This document shows, one piece after another, positions 9,222 to 20,558 of a stretch of 64,000 nucleotides of DNA. This DNA comes from Staphylococcus simulans (GTDB taxonomy: Bacteria; Bacillota; Bacilli; Staphylococcales; Staphylococcaceae). The translations under genes and the position numbers were made by a program. Where the stretch lies: positions 124,001-188,000 of the forward strand of contig NZ_MRZJ01000001.1 of the NCBI RefSeq assembly GCF_002994445.1, written 5' to 3'. Positions within the stretch are counted from its first letter, which is position 1; every line of letters begins with the position of its first letter. The notes below the pieces were generated by a model, which was not told the DNA's origin, made no database searches, and saw only the letters and a list, made by a program, of their open reading frames with translations.

Positions 9222-12200
9222 ATGAAAGCACATCTTAATATTCATACTGCTTACGACTTGTTAGAGTCGAGTTTGCGTATTTCAGACATCATTAAAAAAG
9301 CACAAACAGAAGGCTATCAAGCACTAGCGATGACAGATCAGAATGTCTTATATGCAGTCCCTCAATTTTTTGATGCATGTCACGCAGCAAATATCAAACC
9401 TATTATCGGCATGACGGTCGTTTTAAGCGATGGACTGACAGAGATAGAAACAGTCTTATTAGCTAAAAACGACGATGGTTTGAAATCACTTTATCAATTG
9501 TCATCTGCGATTAAAATACAAGATAAACGCACAATTTCTATTGAATGGCTAAAACATTATCAAAATGATTTAGTCATTATTTTTAAGCGTGCAAACGCTG
9601 AGCAGTTGAATTTGATTGAAGCTTTCAAAGCACATGATGAAGTATATACAGACCATTTAAGCAGCGGCGCAGCTGAACAGTTAGATTTAGGCAGGGTGTG
9701 GATGCAAGAAGCCAAATATTTAGATGAAAAAGATGCAGATTCAGTCAGTGCATTAAATGCGATTAAAAATAATAATGCCTTGGATTTAGTGAATACCGGC
9801 AGTGAGCAGCATGCACATTTCTACAGCCAGCAAGATATCGACAATCTAAGTCTGTCAGAAGATATCATTGAAACAACAGAAGCTGTCGCAAGCAAATGTA
9901 ATGTCAACCTTCAATATCATCAATCATTATTACCGCAGTATGAAACACCTGATCAATCCTCATCAAAAACATATTTATGGAATTTATTAGAGCAGGCACT
10001 GACGAAGATGGATTTAGATCGACCGCAATATCGAGAACGTTTAGAGTATGAGTTCAAGATTATTACAGAAATGGGCTATGAAGACTATTTCTTAATTGTC
10101 AGCGATTTAATACATTATGCGAAAACACATGATGTCATGGTAGGGCCTGGACGTGGTTCTTCTGCTGGTTCACTCGTCAGCTACCTACTAAATATTACTA
10201 CGATTGATCCGCTTCGCTACAACTTGCTCTTTGAGCGTTTCTTAAACCCTGAACGTGTCACGATGCCGGATATTGATATCGACTTTGAAGATACAAGACG
10301 TGAACGTGTCATTCAATATGTACAAGAAAAGTATGGGGAATACCATGTTTCAGGTATTGTCACATTTGGTCATTTATCCGCAAAAGCTGTAGCACGCGAT
10401 GTAGGACGTATCATGGGATTTGAAGAAAAGACATTAAGCGAAATATCACGATTGATTCCTTCAAAATTAGGGATTACCTTAAATGAAGCTTATCAAGAAC
10501 AAAACTTTAAAGACTTTGTACACAGAAATCATAGGCATGAACTATGGTTCGAAATCTGTAAAAAGTTAGAGGGTCTGCCGCGTCATACGTCTACACACGC
10601 AGCTGGGATTATTATTAATGACCGACCTTTGTATCAGCATGTTCCGCTATTAATGGGGGATACAGGTTTATTAACCCAATGGACAATGACTGAAGATGAA
10701 AAGCTAGGCTTGTTGAAAATCGACTTCTTAGGATTAAGAAACCTTTCCATTATCCATCAGATTATCAACCAAGTTAAAAAAGATTTGAATCAATCAATCG
10801 ATATGGAAAAGATTCCGTTTGATGATAAAAAAGTATTTGCAATGCTGTCAAAAGGCGATACAACCGGATTATTCCAATTAGAATCCGATGGTGTCAGACA
10901 AGCATTAAAACGTTTACAGCCTCAGCATTTCGAAGATATTGTGGCGATGACTTCTTTATACCGTCCAGGTCCGATGGAAGAGATTCCGACTTATATAGCA
11001 AGACGCCATGATCCTTCTAAAGTTCGTTATCTGCATCCGGATTTAGAACCAATCTTAAAACAAACCTATGGTGTTATTATCTACCAAGAACAGATTATGC
11101 AGATTGCAAGCAAGTTCGCAGGATTCAGTTATGGTGAAGCGGATATCTTGCGACGTGCCATGAGTAAGAAAAACAGAGCGGTACTCGAAAGCGAACGTCA
11201 GCACTTTATTGAAGGTGCGAATCAAAATGGTTATTCAGAACAGCTCAGCAAGCAGATTTTTGATTTGATACTTAAATTTGCAGATTATGGCTTCCCGCGT
11301 GCACACGCGGTAAGTTATTCTAAAATTGCATATACTATGGCTTATTTGAAAGTCCATTATCCAAATTACTTTTATGCCAATATCTTAACGAATGCGGTAG
11401 GCAGTGAGAAGAAGACAGAACAAATGATTGCGGAAGCAAAATCAATGGATTTAAAAATCTTGCCGCCAAATATTAATGAAAGCCATTGGTATTATAAAGC
11501 AACTCCAAATGGTATTTATCTTTCTTTAGGTGCAGTAAAAGGTGTTGGATATCAAAGTGTGAAAACCATTGTCGATGAACGTTTTCAAAACGGACCTTTT
11601 AAAGACTTCTTTGATTTTACCCGTCGTTTATCCGGCCGTGTCAAAACACGCAAACTTTTAGAAGCTTTAATTCTTGTCGGAGCATTTGACCAATTCGGTG
11701 AAACCCGTGCGACTTTATTAGGAACACTTGACCAAGTATTAGATGGTGTCAGTCAAGTAGAACAAGATGAAATGCTGCTGGATTTTGTGACACCAAAGGC
11801 AGAATATGAGAAAAAAGAAGAATTGCCAGATCAGGCACTCAGTGATTTTGAAAAAGAATATTTAGGCTTTTATATTACCAAGCATCCTGTAGAAAAATTA
11901 TTCGAAACTAAACAATATTTAGGGATTTTCAAGCTGGACAATGCGGTGAATTATCAACCTGTTTTGGCACAAATCGATACACTGAGAAGAATTCGTACAA
12001 AAAATGGACAACCTATGGCATTTGTTACGCTGAATGACGGCAATAAAAACATGGATGGTGTAATATTCCCAGATGCGTTCCAAAAATATGAACTTGAACT
12101 CAAAGAAGAAGTACCCCTAATCGTACAAGGGAAGTTCGAAGTCAGAAATAACCAAGATCAATTGATTATCAATACGGTACAAACGTTAGAGGTATTTGAA

Positions 12201-12422
12201 GATATGCGCTTCAAACAAGCGAAAATGATTGTACTGAGAAACGTGGCGCTTGAAGATTTAACTTTTGATAGAGGGGACAGTTCCGATTATCAGCAACTGC
12301 CAATCTATGAATTCCATGAGCAATCTCAAAAAATGGAAAGAGTGGGACAAATTAATAGAAATCATGAAACCATTGCGGCTCTCATCAGCCAGATATCACC
12401 AGAAAATATCAGACTGATGTAA
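9222..12422 (+). CDS. dnaE: DNA polymerase III alpha subunit DnaE
   Basis: The second C-family replicative polymerase of Firmicutes, thought to extend RNA primers on the lagging strand before hand-off to PolC. 1066 residues: an N-terminal PHP domain (about 1-200), the polymerase palm with GPGRGSSAGS and the catalytic acidic set PDIDIDFED (near residue 350), fingers, helix-hairpin-helix region, and a C-terminal OB fold (about 950-1010). It lacks the built-in exonuclease that marks PolC. The start is ATG 9222, 11 nt after AAAGGAGG; an in-frame TTG at 9213 is too close. No clear terminator follows; 281 bp separate it from the malic enzyme. Confidence 0.96.
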   Translation: MKAHLNIHTAYDLLESSLRISDIIKKAQTEGYQALAMTDQNVLYAVPQFFDACHAANIKPIIGMTVVLSDGLTEIETVLLAKNDDGLKSLYQLSSAIKIQDKRTISIEWLKHYQNDLVIIFKRANAEQLNLIEAFKAHDEVYTDHLSSGAAEQLDLGRVWMQEAKYLDEKDADSVSALNAIKNNNALDLVNTGSEQHAHFYSQQDIDNLSLSEDIIETTEAVASKCNVNLQYHQSLLPQYETPDQSSSKTYLWNLLEQALTKMDLDRPQYRERLEYEFKIITEMGYEDYFLIVSDLIHYAKTHDVMVGPGRGSSAGSLVSYLLNITTIDPLRYNLLFERFLNPERVTMPDIDIDFEDTRRERVIQYVQEKYGEYHVSGIVTFGHLSAKAVARDVGRIMGFEEKTLSEISRLIPSKLGITLNEAYQEQNFKDFVHRNHRHELWFEICKKLEGLPRHTSTHAAGIIINDRPLYQHVPLLMGDTGLLTQWTMTEDEKLGLLKIDFLGLRNLSIIHQIINQVKKDLNQSIDMEKIPFDDKKVFAMLSKGDTTGLFQLESDGVRQALKRLQPQHFEDIVAMTSLYRPGPMEEIPTYIARRHDPSKVRYLHPDLEPILKQTYGVIIYQEQIMQIASKFAGFSYGEADILRRAMSKKNRAVLESERQHFIEGANQNGYSEQLSKQIFDLILKFADYGFPRAHAVSYSKIAYTMAYLKVHYPNYFYANILTNAVGSEKKTEQMIAEAKSMDLKILPPNINESHWYYKATPNGIYLSLGAVKGVGYQSVKTIVDERFQNGPFKDFFDFTRRLSGRVKTRKLLEALILVGAFDQFGETRATLLGTLDQVLDGVSQVEQDEMLLDFVTPKAEYEKKEELPDQALSDFEKEYLGFYITKHPVEKLFETKQYLGIFKLDNAVNYQPVLAQIDTLRRIRTKNGQPMAFVTLNDGNKNMDGVIFPDAFQKYELELKEEVPLIVQGKFEVRNNQDQLIINTVQTLEVFEDMRFKQAKMIVLRNVALEDLTFDRGDSSDYQQLPIYEFHEQSQKMERVGQINRNHETIAALISQISPENIRLM

Positions 12423-12540
12423 TAGCTTATAAAGTAAAACGCTATAGAATCACCTTATCTGAAGTTTTAGAAAGCTGATGCGTAAAACTTGCAAATTTTA
12501 AGGATTTCATGCATGTGAATCAGTGAAAGTTCTGTTTCTG

Positions 12541-12549
12541 TGTTATAAT
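12541..12549 (+). promoter_or_regulatory. Probable extended -10 promoter of the malic enzyme gene
   Basis: TGTTATAAT is an extended -10 (TGN-TATAAT) in the 281-bp gap after dnaE; no good -35 is seen, which is common for extended -10 promoters. The rest of the gap shows no other clear signal. Confidence 0.5.
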
Positions 12550-12703
12550 CAGTACATATTTTCAAAGTGATACTAAAATTGGGATAGCAATGGTTAAATT
12601 TCAATATAAAGAACAAGACAGCTATTGCATCATTGAAGCATAAAAATCACAGAACTCATATCGATAATATGCAACAATTTTATTGAACAAAGGAGCGATC
12701 AGT

Positions 12704-13933
12704 TTGTCATTAAGAGATGAAGCTTTAGAAATGCACAAAAGAAATCAAGGTAAAATAGACATAGCACCTAAAGTTAAAGTAACGAATAAAGAAGAGTTGA
12801 GTTTGGCTTATTCGCCAGGTGTTGCGGAACCATGTAAAGAAATCTATGAAGATCCGCGTAAAGTCTATGACTATACATCAAAAGCCAATACAGTAGCTGT
12901 AATTACAGATGGTACAGCAGTATTAGGTTTAGGCAATATCGGACCAGAAGCCAGTATTCCGGTAATGGAAGGTAAAGCTGTATTATTCAAGAGCTTTGCT
13001 GGCGTGGCAGGCGTTCCGATTGCACTGGATACGACAGATACTGAAGAATTTATCCGTACTGTTAAATTATTGGAACCGAATTACGGCGGTATCAACTTAG
13101 AAGACATTTCAGCACCGCGCTGTTTTGAAATTGAAAACCGTTTGAAGAAAGAAACTAAAATTCCGGTTTTCCATGATGATCAGCATGGTACAGCTATTGT
13201 GACTATGGCAGGTTTAATCAATGCATTAAGAATCACAGGCAAATCATTATCAGATATTAAAGTTGTATTAAATGGTGCTGGTGCTGCGGGTATCGCAATT
13301 GTGAAATTGCTTTATTCTTATGGTGTCAGAGATATGATCATGTGCGACTCAAAAGGGGCAATCTATAAAGGTCGTCCGCATGGTATGAATGAAACTAAAG
13401 AATTTGTTGCGGAATGGACGAACAAAGATAAGCAAGAAGGCAAACTTTCTGATGTGATTAAAGGCGCAGATGTCTTTATCGGTGTATCTGTTGCTGATGC
13501 TTTATCTCAAGATATGGTAAAATCAATGAATAAAGATAGTATTATCTTTGCGATGGCAAACCCTAATCCGGAAATCAACCCGGATGATGCGAGAGCAGCA
13601 GGAGCCAAAGTTGTAGGAACGGGACGTTCTGATTATCCGAACCAAATTAATAATGTGCTTGCATTCCCTGGTATTTTCAGAGGAGCATTAGATGTGAGAG
13701 CGACACATATTAATGAAAAAATGAAACAAGCTGCAGTTGAAGCGATTGCTGACTTGATTAAAGAGGACGAATTATCACCTGAGTACTGTATTCCTGCACC
13801 GTTTGATAAACGTGTTGCACCTTCAGTAGCCAGAAATGTAGCAAAAGCAGCAATGGAATCTGGAGTTGCAAGGGTTGAAGTTGATCCAGATGATATATAC
13901 AATAAAACGATGAGATTAACTGATATTAAATAA
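12704..13933 (+). CDS. Malic enzyme (malate dehydrogenase, decarboxylating)
   Basis: Converts L-malate to pyruvate and CO2 with reduction of NAD(P). 409 residues, short prokaryotic type. Visible motifs: the malic signature YSPGVAEPC (near residue 39), the catalytic Lys in [10 protein letters not shown], the metal ligands in [12 protein letters not shown] and FHDDQHGTA, and the nucleotide-binding loop NGAGAAGIA. The start is TTG 12704, 8 nt after AAAGGAG; an ORF can be extended to 12683 but has no ribosome binding site there. It precedes accDA by 65 bp. Pyruvate formed here and possible NADPH would support fatty-acid synthesis by the next genes; cofactor preference is not decided by the sequence. 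Confidence 0.92.
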   Translation: MSLRDEALEMHKRNQGKIDIAPKVKVTNKEELSLAYSPGVAEPCKEIYEDPRKVYDYTSKANTVAVITDGTAVLGLGNIGPEASIPVMEGKAVLFKSFAGVAGVPIALDTTDTEEFIRTVKLLEPNYGGINLEDISAPRCFEIENRLKKETKIPVFHDDQHGTAIVTMAGLINALRITGKSLSDIKVVLNGAGAAGIAIVKLLYSYGVRDMIMCDSKGAIYKGRPHGMNETKEFVAEWTNKDKQEGKLSDVIKGADVFIGVSVADALSQDMVKSMNKDSIIFAMANPNPEINPDDARAAGAKVVGTGRSDYPNQINNVLAFPGIFRGALDVRATHINEKMKQAAVEAIADLIKEDELSPEYCIPAPFDKRVAPSVARNVAKAAMESGVARVEVDPDDIYNKTMRLTDIK

Positions 13934-13998
13934 GTTATTTTTTATAAAGCGCTGTTATGCGGTAGAATTCAGCATAATAGTGATGTGGAGGTTGACCA

Positions 13999-14871
13999 AT
14001 GTTTAAAGATTTTTTTAATCGCGGCAGTAAAAAGAAAAAATATGTTACTGTTCAAGATTCAAAACAGAATGATGTTCCATCAGGTATCATGACTAAATGC
14101 CCTAAATGCAAAAAGATCATGTATACTAAAGAACTTTCTGAAAATCTCAATGTATGTTTCAATTGCGATCATCACTTATCATTGACCGCATATAAACGAA
14201 TTGAAGCAATTTCAGATGAAGGTACATTTAAAGAATTTGATAAAGGCATGACGTCTGCGAATCCATTAGACTTCCCTGGATATGAGGAAAAGATTCAAAA
14301 AGACCAAAGCAAAACGGATTTGAAAGAAGCGGTAGTTACAGGGACAGCTGAATTAGATGGCGTTGCTTATGGTGTTGCAGTTATGGATTCGCGTTTCAGA
14401 ATGGGCAGTATGGGTTCTGTAGTCGGAGAAAAAATCTGCCGTATTATAGATTATTGTACTGAACATAAATTACCTTTCATTCTTTTCTCAGCCAGCGGCG
14501 GAGCAAGAATGCAAGAAGGTATTATTTCATTAATGCAAATGGGTAAAACAAGTGTGTCTTTAAAACGACACGCTGATGCAGGCTTATTATATATTTCTTA
14601 TATTACACATCCGACAACAGGAGGCGTTTCTGCAAGTTTTGCATCTGTTGGCGATATCAACTTATCAGAACCGCAAGCTTTAATCGGATTTGCGGGCCGC
14701 CGTGTCATTGAACAAACGATTAATGAGAAATTGCCGGATGATTTCCAAACGGCTGAATTCTTATTAGAGCACGGTCAATTAGACAAAGTGGTACACCGTA
14801 AAGAAATGAAAGCTACATTAAGCCAGTTATTAAGAATGCATACAGGACAAGGGGTGAAAAAAGATGCTTGA
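13999..14871 (+). CDS. accD: Acetyl-CoA carboxyltransferase beta subunit
   Basis: With AccA it moves the carboxyl group from biotin on AccB to acetyl-CoA, giving malonyl-CoA, the committed step of fatty-acid synthesis. 290 residues. The N-terminal C4 zinc ribbon is CPKCKK...CFNC (residues 34-56); the crotonase-fold core includes [12 protein letters not shown] and the oxyanion loop TGGVSASFA. The ribosome binding site is GGAGG at 13986. It overlaps accA by 8 nt, the sign of translational coupling for a 1:1 complex. Confidence 0.96.
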   Translation: MFKDFFNRGSKKKKYVTVQDSKQNDVPSGIMTKCPKCKKIMYTKELSENLNVCFNCDHHLSLTAYKRIEAISDEGTFKEFDKGMTSANPLDFPGYEEKIQKDQSKTDLKEAVVTGTAELDGVAYGVAVMDSRFRMGSMGSVVGEKICRIIDYCTEHKLPFILFSASGGARMQEGIISLMQMGKTSVSLKRHADAGLLYISYITHPTTGGVSASFASVGDINLSEPQALIGFAGRRVIEQTINEKLPDDFQTAEFLLEHGQLDKVVHRKEMKATLSQLLRMHTGQGVKKDA

Positions 14872-15811
14872 TTTCGAGAAGCCGTTATTTGATATTAAAA
14901 ATAAAATAGAAGCTTTGAAAGAATCTCAGGAGAAAAATGATGTGGATTTACAAGAAGAAATCGAAATGCTCGAAGCTTCTCTTCAAAGGGAAACTGAAAA
15001 AATCTACAAGCATCTTAAACCTTGGGACCGTGTCCAATTAGCAAGACTGCAAGAGCGCCCGACAACTTTAGATTATATTCCGTATATTTTCGATGACTTC
15101 ATCGAATTACATGGTGACAGAAACTTTAGAGATGACCCGGCTATGATCGGCGGATTGGGTTATTTAAATGGTCAACCTGTTACAATCGTAGGACAACAGC
15201 GCGGTAAAGATACGAAGGATAATATTTACCGTAACTTCGGGATGGCACATCCTGAAGGATACAGAAAAGCTCTGCGTTTGATGAAACAAGCTGAAAAGTT
15301 CAATCGACCTATCTTTACATTTATCGATACAAAAGGTGCATATCCTGGTAAAGCAGCCGAAGAACGCGGTCAAAGCGAATCGATTGCCAGAAATTTAATT
15401 GAAATGGCAAGCTTGAAAGTACCGGTAATTACATTGGTAATTGGTGAAGGCGGAAGCGGCGGTGCTTTAGGTATCGGTATTGCGAACAGAGTATTGATGC
15501 TAGAAAACAGTACGTATTCTGTTATTTCACCTGAAGGTGCAGCAGCATTATTGTGGAAAGACAGCAATCTTTCTAAAATTGCGGCTGAAACAATGAAAAT
15601 TACTGCGCCTGATTTAAAAGAATTAGGTGTCATTGATGAAATGATAACTGAACCTTTAGGCGGCGCGCACAAAGATATCGAAGAACAAGCAAAAAATATT
15701 AAAAAGGCATTTACAGCGCAATTGGCTGAACTTGAAAAGCTAGATGGCCAAGCGCTTGCTGACGATAGATTTAATAAATTCCGCCAAATGGGTGAATTTA
15801 AGGAACAATAA
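14864..15811 (+). CDS. accA: Acetyl-CoA carboxyltransferase alpha subunit
   Basis: Partner of AccD in the carboxyltransferase heterotetramer. 315 residues; an N-terminal helical region (1-60) typical of AccA, then the crotonase fold with [33 protein letters not shown] and [10 protein letters not shown], all hallmarks of the biotin-carboxyl site. Start ATG 14864 lies within the last codons of accD, with AAGGGGTGA upstream as ribosome binding site. A strong terminator closes the accDA unit. Confidence 0.96.
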   Translation: MLDFEKPLFDIKNKIEALKESQEKNDVDLQEEIEMLEASLQRETEKIYKHLKPWDRVQLARLQERPTTLDYIPYIFDDFIELHGDRNFRDDPAMIGGLGYLNGQPVTIVGQQRGKDTKDNIYRNFGMAHPEGYRKALRLMKQAEKFNRPIFTFIDTKGAYPGKAAEERGQSESIARNLIEMASLKVPVITLVIGEGGSGGALGIGIANRVLMLENSTYSVISPEGAAALLWKDSNLSKIAAETMKITAPDLKELGVIDEMITEPLGGAHKDIEEQAKNIKKAFTAQLAELEKLDGQALADDRFNKFRQMGEFKEQ

Positions 15812-15812
15812 G

Positions 15813-15862
15813 GGAAAAGGATTCTATACTTCTTTTTAACGAAGTAGTATAGAATCCTTTTT
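15813..15862 (+). terminator. Terminator of accDA
   Basis: AAAGGATTCTATACTTC pairs with GAAGTAGTATAGAATCCTTT (one bulge) and ends in a T-run. Confidence 0.92.
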
Positions 15863-15999
15863 TGTATCAAAAATGCGTTTGATTTTCACTTTAAGGGCAA
15901 TGGCATAATACATTAAAAATGGTACGAATAATGAGTAGATTTTCTCCGTATCGATTCGATATTTAATAAAAAGTGTGGCTATATTTCGAAATGATAAAT

Positions 16000-16014
16000 A
16001 TAAAACGTTTACAT
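16000..16014 (-). promoter_or_regulatory. cre-like site upstream of pfkA
   Basis: Minus-strand ATGTAAACGTTTTAT fits the cre consensus WTGNAANCGNWNNCW with one mismatch (A for the penultimate C). It overlaps the left arm of an inverted repeat TTTACATTA (16008-16016) / TAATGTAAA (16066-16074) that spans the likely pfkA promoter region. Confidence 0.45.
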
Positions 16015-16101
16015 TATAGATTGCATTGTATTTTTATGGATAACCACGCTATTTTATGGTATTTTTAATGTAAATCATACAAGTTAGGAAGGTCAGTTGT
16101 C

Positions 16102-17071
<970 letters not shown>

Positions 17072-17108
17072 TGATAAATTTAGTGAATTTTTTTAGGAGG
17101 CTTTTATA

Positions 17109-18869
17109 ATGAGAAAAACTAAAATCGTTTGTACGATTGGACCTGCATCAGAATCTGAAGAAATGTTAGAAAAATTAATGAACGCTGGGATGAACGTTGC
17201 CCGCTTAAACTTCTCACATGGTGATCATGCGGAACACAAAGTACGTATTGACCGTATCAGAGAAGTTGCGAAACGTTTAGATAAAACAATTGCAATCATG
17301 TTGGATACTAAAGGACCTGAAATCAGAACACACAACATGGAAAACGGTGTGATCAACTTAGAAAAAGGTAAAGAAGTTATCGTCAGCATGACTGAAGTAC
17401 TTGGAACAGCCGACAAATTTTCTGTAACTTATGAAGATTTAATCAATGATATCGAACTTGGTTCATACATCTTGTTAGACGATGGTTTAGTTGAATTAGA
17501 AGTTAAAGAAATCAACAAAGATAAAGGCGAAGTATTATGCGAAATCTTAAACTCTGGTGAAATCAAAAATAAAAAAGGTGTTAACTTACCAAACGTTAAA
17601 GTAAACTTACCTGGTATCACTGATAAAGATGCGGACGATATCCGCTTCGGTATCGACGAAAACGTTGACTTCATCGCAGCAAGTTTCGTACGTCGTCCTA
17701 GCGACGTGTTAGATATCCGTAAAATTTTAGAAGAAGAACGCAACACTAACATCAGCATTCTTCCTAAAATCGAAAACCAAGAAGGTATCGACAACATTAA
17801 AGAAATCCTTGAAGTTTCTGACGGTTTAATGGTAGCTCGTGGTGACATGGGTGTTGAAATTCCACCTGAAAATGTACCAGTTATCCAAAAAGACCTTATC
17901 AGACAATGTAATAAATTAGGCAAACCAGTTATCACAGCAACTCAAATGTTAGACTCTATGCAACGTAACCCACGTGCTACAAGAGCCGAAGCAAGTGACG
18001 TAGCAAACGCTATCTATGATGGTACAGACGCAGTAATGTTATCTGGTGAAACTGCTGCTGGTTTATATCCTGAAGAAGCAGTTAAAGCAATGAGAAATAT
18101 CGCAGTTGCTGCTGAAGCTGCTCAAAACTACAAAAAATTATTAAACGATCGTACTAAATTAGAAGAAACTAACTTAGTAAACGCAATCGGTGTTTCTGTT
18201 GCACATACTGCACTTAACTTAAAAGTTAAAGCAATCGTTGCAGCAACAGAAAGTGGTTCAACTGCTAAAACAATTTCTAAATTCCGTCCGCATTCAGACA
18301 TTATCGCAGTTACACCAAGTCCTGAAACTGCACGTCAATTAGCATTAGTATGGGGCGTATTCCCAGTTGTTAAAAAAGGCCGCAAAACAACTGATGCATT
18401 ATTAAACAATGCAGTGGCTACAGCAATCGAAACTGGTCGCGTACAAAACGGTGACTTATTAATTATCACTGCTGGTGTACCAACTGGTGAAAAAGGTACT
18501 ACTAACATGATGAAATTACATTTAGTAGGCGACGAACTTGTTAAAGGTCAAGGCGTTGGCCGCAACTCTGTTGTAGGTAATGCTGTAGTAGTTAACGAAG
18601 CTTCTGAATTAGAAGGCAAAGACCTTACTAATGCAGTAATCGTAACACACTCTACTGACGAAACATTCGTACCTTATGTTGAACAAGCTGCTGGTTTAGT
18701 TGCAGAAGAAGGCGGTATTACTTCTCCAAGCGCAATCATCGGTTTAGAACAAGGTATCCCAACAATCGTTGGCGCAAGCAACGCAACTAAATTAATCCAT
18801 GATGATGCGGTTGTTACTGTAGATGCGAACACTGGTCGTGTTTATGACGGTTACGCAAACGTACTTTAA
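17109..18869 (+). CDS. pyk: Pyruvate kinase with C-terminal PEP-utiliser-like domain
   Basis: Transfers phosphate from PEP to ADP, giving pyruvate and ATP. 586 residues: a beta/alpha barrel with NFSHG (near 38), LDTKGPEIR (near 66), and the pyruvate-kinase signature region around LPKIENQEG and [12 protein letters not shown]; an allosteric domain follows (about 350-475), then an extra domain (about 490-586) related to the phosphohistidine domain of PEP synthase. In that domain the usual TSHAA phospho-His motif reads TSPSA, so the histidine is missing and a catalytic role is excluded. Ribosome binding site AGGAGG at 17095. Cotranscribed with pfkA and ended by a terminator. Confidence 0.96.
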   Translation: MRKTKIVCTIGPASESEEMLEKLMNAGMNVARLNFSHGDHAEHKVRIDRIREVAKRLDKTIAIMLDTKGPEIRTHNMENGVINLEKGKEVIVSMTEVLGTADKFSVTYEDLINDIELGSYILLDDGLVELEVKEINKDKGEVLCEILNSGEIKNKKGVNLPNVKVNLPGITDKDADDIRFGIDENVDFIAASFVRRPSDVLDIRKILEEERNTNISILPKIENQEGIDNIKEILEVSDGLMVARGDMGVEIPPENVPVIQKDLIRQCNKLGKPVITATQMLDSMQRNPRATRAEASDVANAIYDGTDAVMLSGETAAGLYPEEAVKAMRNIAVAAEAAQNYKKLLNDRTKLEETNLVNAIGVSVAHTALNLKVKAIVAATESGSTAKTISKFRPHSDIIAVTPSPETARQLALVWGVFPVVKKGRKTTDALLNNAVATAIETGRVQNGDLLIITAGVPTGEKGTTNMMKLHLVGDELVKGQGVGRNSVVGNAVVVNEASELEGKDLTNAVIVTHSTDETFVPYVEQAAGLVAEEGGITSPSAIIGLEQGIPTIVGASNATKLIHDDAVVTVDANTGRVYDGYANVL

Positions 18870-18903
18870 TTAAAAGTATTAAAATTTCATATTAAATAAT
18901 ATA

Positions 18904-18940
18904 AGCTGTCTGTTTCTTTTTGAAGCAGGCAGTTTTTTTG
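18904..18940 (+). terminator. Terminator of pfkA-pyk
   Basis: Stem AGCTGTCTGTTTC / GAAGCAGGCAGTTT followed by a T-run. Confidence 0.88.
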
Positions 18941-19106
18941 TTAGATGTATGAAAGATAGAATAATTCATGTAATGATACATAAACTAGGAAATATTAATA
19001 ACTTTAAGGTAATTTTTATTATTATTTAATAAGTAAATTGGTTTGCTAAGCTAACTATTTATGATAAAGTTTTTTCTGTAATTTATTTCAGAAGGGAGGT
19101 TTAATA

Positions 19107-20525
19107 TTGGAGGTTAAGCACGCTTCTCATCAAAAGAGAAATGTGATTGTAGTGATCATGCTGATCAGTGCCTTTGCGGCGATGTTGAATCAAACGATTC
19201 TAAATACAGCACTGCCTGCAATCATTAAAGATTTGGCTGTGCATGATACAACAGCACAATGGCTGATTACCGGCTTTATGCTTGTGAACGGTATTATGAT
19301 TCCGCTCACTGCATATTTGATGGACAAGTATTCAACGAAGACGCTGTATATCTTTTCCATGGCAGTATTTCTAATAGGTTCTGTCATTGCGGCACTTTCG
19401 CCTGTCTTTGCGATTTTAATGGCAGCACGTGTTATTCAAGCTATCGGTGCAGGGATACTACTGCCGCTGATGCAGTTTACAGTATTCACATTGTTCCCAG
19501 TTGAAAAACGGGGCTTTGCGATGGGATTGACCGGCATCGTTGCACAAACAGCGCCTGCAGTCGGTCCTACATTAACAGGTCTGCTGATTGACCATTTTAC
19601 TTGGCGCATACCGTTTTTTGTTGTCGCAGCGATTTCAGTCGTTGTATTTATCTTCGGTATCTTCTTTGTAGAGCGTCAAAATCAACCTAAAGCAGCACAT
19701 CTGGATAAAATTTCAGTGGTTTATTCTACATTTGGTTTCGGACTCATTTTATATGCATTCAGTACTGTGGGGAAATTAGGTGTGACTTCACCAGTTGTAA
19801 TTTCAGCATTACTGATTGGTATTATTATTATCGTTGTTTTTAGTTTAAGACAGTTGAAATTAAAACATCCTCTACTGGATATGCAGGTGTTTAAAAGCAG
19901 AACTTTCTCCTTGTCCGCATTTGCGTCTATGGCACTGTTTATCGGAATTGTCGGACCTGCTTTATTAATTCCGATGTATGTGCAGACAGGTTTAGGATTA
20001 TCAGCGCTTTTATCAGGTTTGGTTATCTTGCCTGGAGCCGTATTCAATGCCATGATTTCGGTTTATACAGGAAAAATATACGATCGCTTTGGAGCACGGA
20101 TATTAATTATCCCTGGTTTCCTTCTACTGATTGTGATGACAATCTTACATGCCATGTTAACGGTAGATACGCCGTTTTGGTACGTAGTAGTGATATACGC
20201 GATACGAATGTTCTCTGTAGGCTTATTGATTATGCCATTGAATACTGCTGGTTTAAATGCATTGCAAGATCATGAAATTTCGCATGGGACTGCAATTATT
20301 AATGCTTTACGTATAATTGCAGGTGCTATGGGCACAGCAATCAGTATCACAATTATGTCAGCCGTCGCAAAACATTTTACTGATTATGGACACCACCATG
20401 TTTCATCGCAAATGCTTGCGAGAATGGCGACAGTCAAAGGGATAGATGCCGCATTTGTTTTTACTACTATTATTATGATTATCGGTTTTGTATTAAGTCT
20501 GTTCATTAAAGAGCAGCGAACATAA
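19107..20525 (+). CDS. DHA2-family MFS multidrug efflux transporter
   Basis: 472 residues with about 14 predicted membrane helices, the DHA2 (EmrB/QacA) topology of proton-driven drug exporters. Motif A-like loop DKYSTKTLY follows helix 2, motif C-like GIVAQTAPAVGPTLTGLL lies in helix 5, and a short charged C-terminus ends the protein. The start is TTG 19107, 7 nt after GAAGGGAGG. It is followed 33 bp later by an M20 peptidase and may share its transcript. The substrate cannot be read from sequence. No regulator gene lies beside it. The relatives in staphylococci include SdrM and LmrB-type pumps. Confidence 0.88.
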   Translation: MEVKHASHQKRNVIVVIMLISAFAAMLNQTILNTALPAIIKDLAVHDTTAQWLITGFMLVNGIMIPLTAYLMDKYSTKTLYIFSMAVFLIGSVIAALSPVFAILMAARVIQAIGAGILLPLMQFTVFTLFPVEKRGFAMGLTGIVAQTAPAVGPTLTGLLIDHFTWRIPFFVVAAISVVVFIFGIFFVERQNQPKAAHLDKISVVYSTFGFGLILYAFSTVGKLGVTSPVVISALLIGIIIIVVFSLRQLKLKHPLLDMQVFKSRTFSLSAFASMALFIGIVGPALLIPMYVQTGLGLSALLSGLVILPGAVFNAMISVYTGKIYDRFGARILIIPGFLLLIVMTILHAMLTVDTPFWYVVVIYAIRMFSVGLLIMPLNTAGLNALQDHEISHGTAIINALRIIAGAMGTAISITIMSAVAKHFTDYGHHHVSSQMLARMATVKGIDAAFVFTTIIMIIGFVLSLFIKEQRT

Positions 20526-20558
20526 AACAAGTTATTTATTGAAAGGAAGGATTTCTGA

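Noticed and set aside
12423-12703. Possible sRNA in the dnaE to malic enzyme gap
   Set aside because: Only weak pairing (about 7 bp with a wobble) and no terminator were found; a promoter for the malic enzyme is enough to explain the gap.
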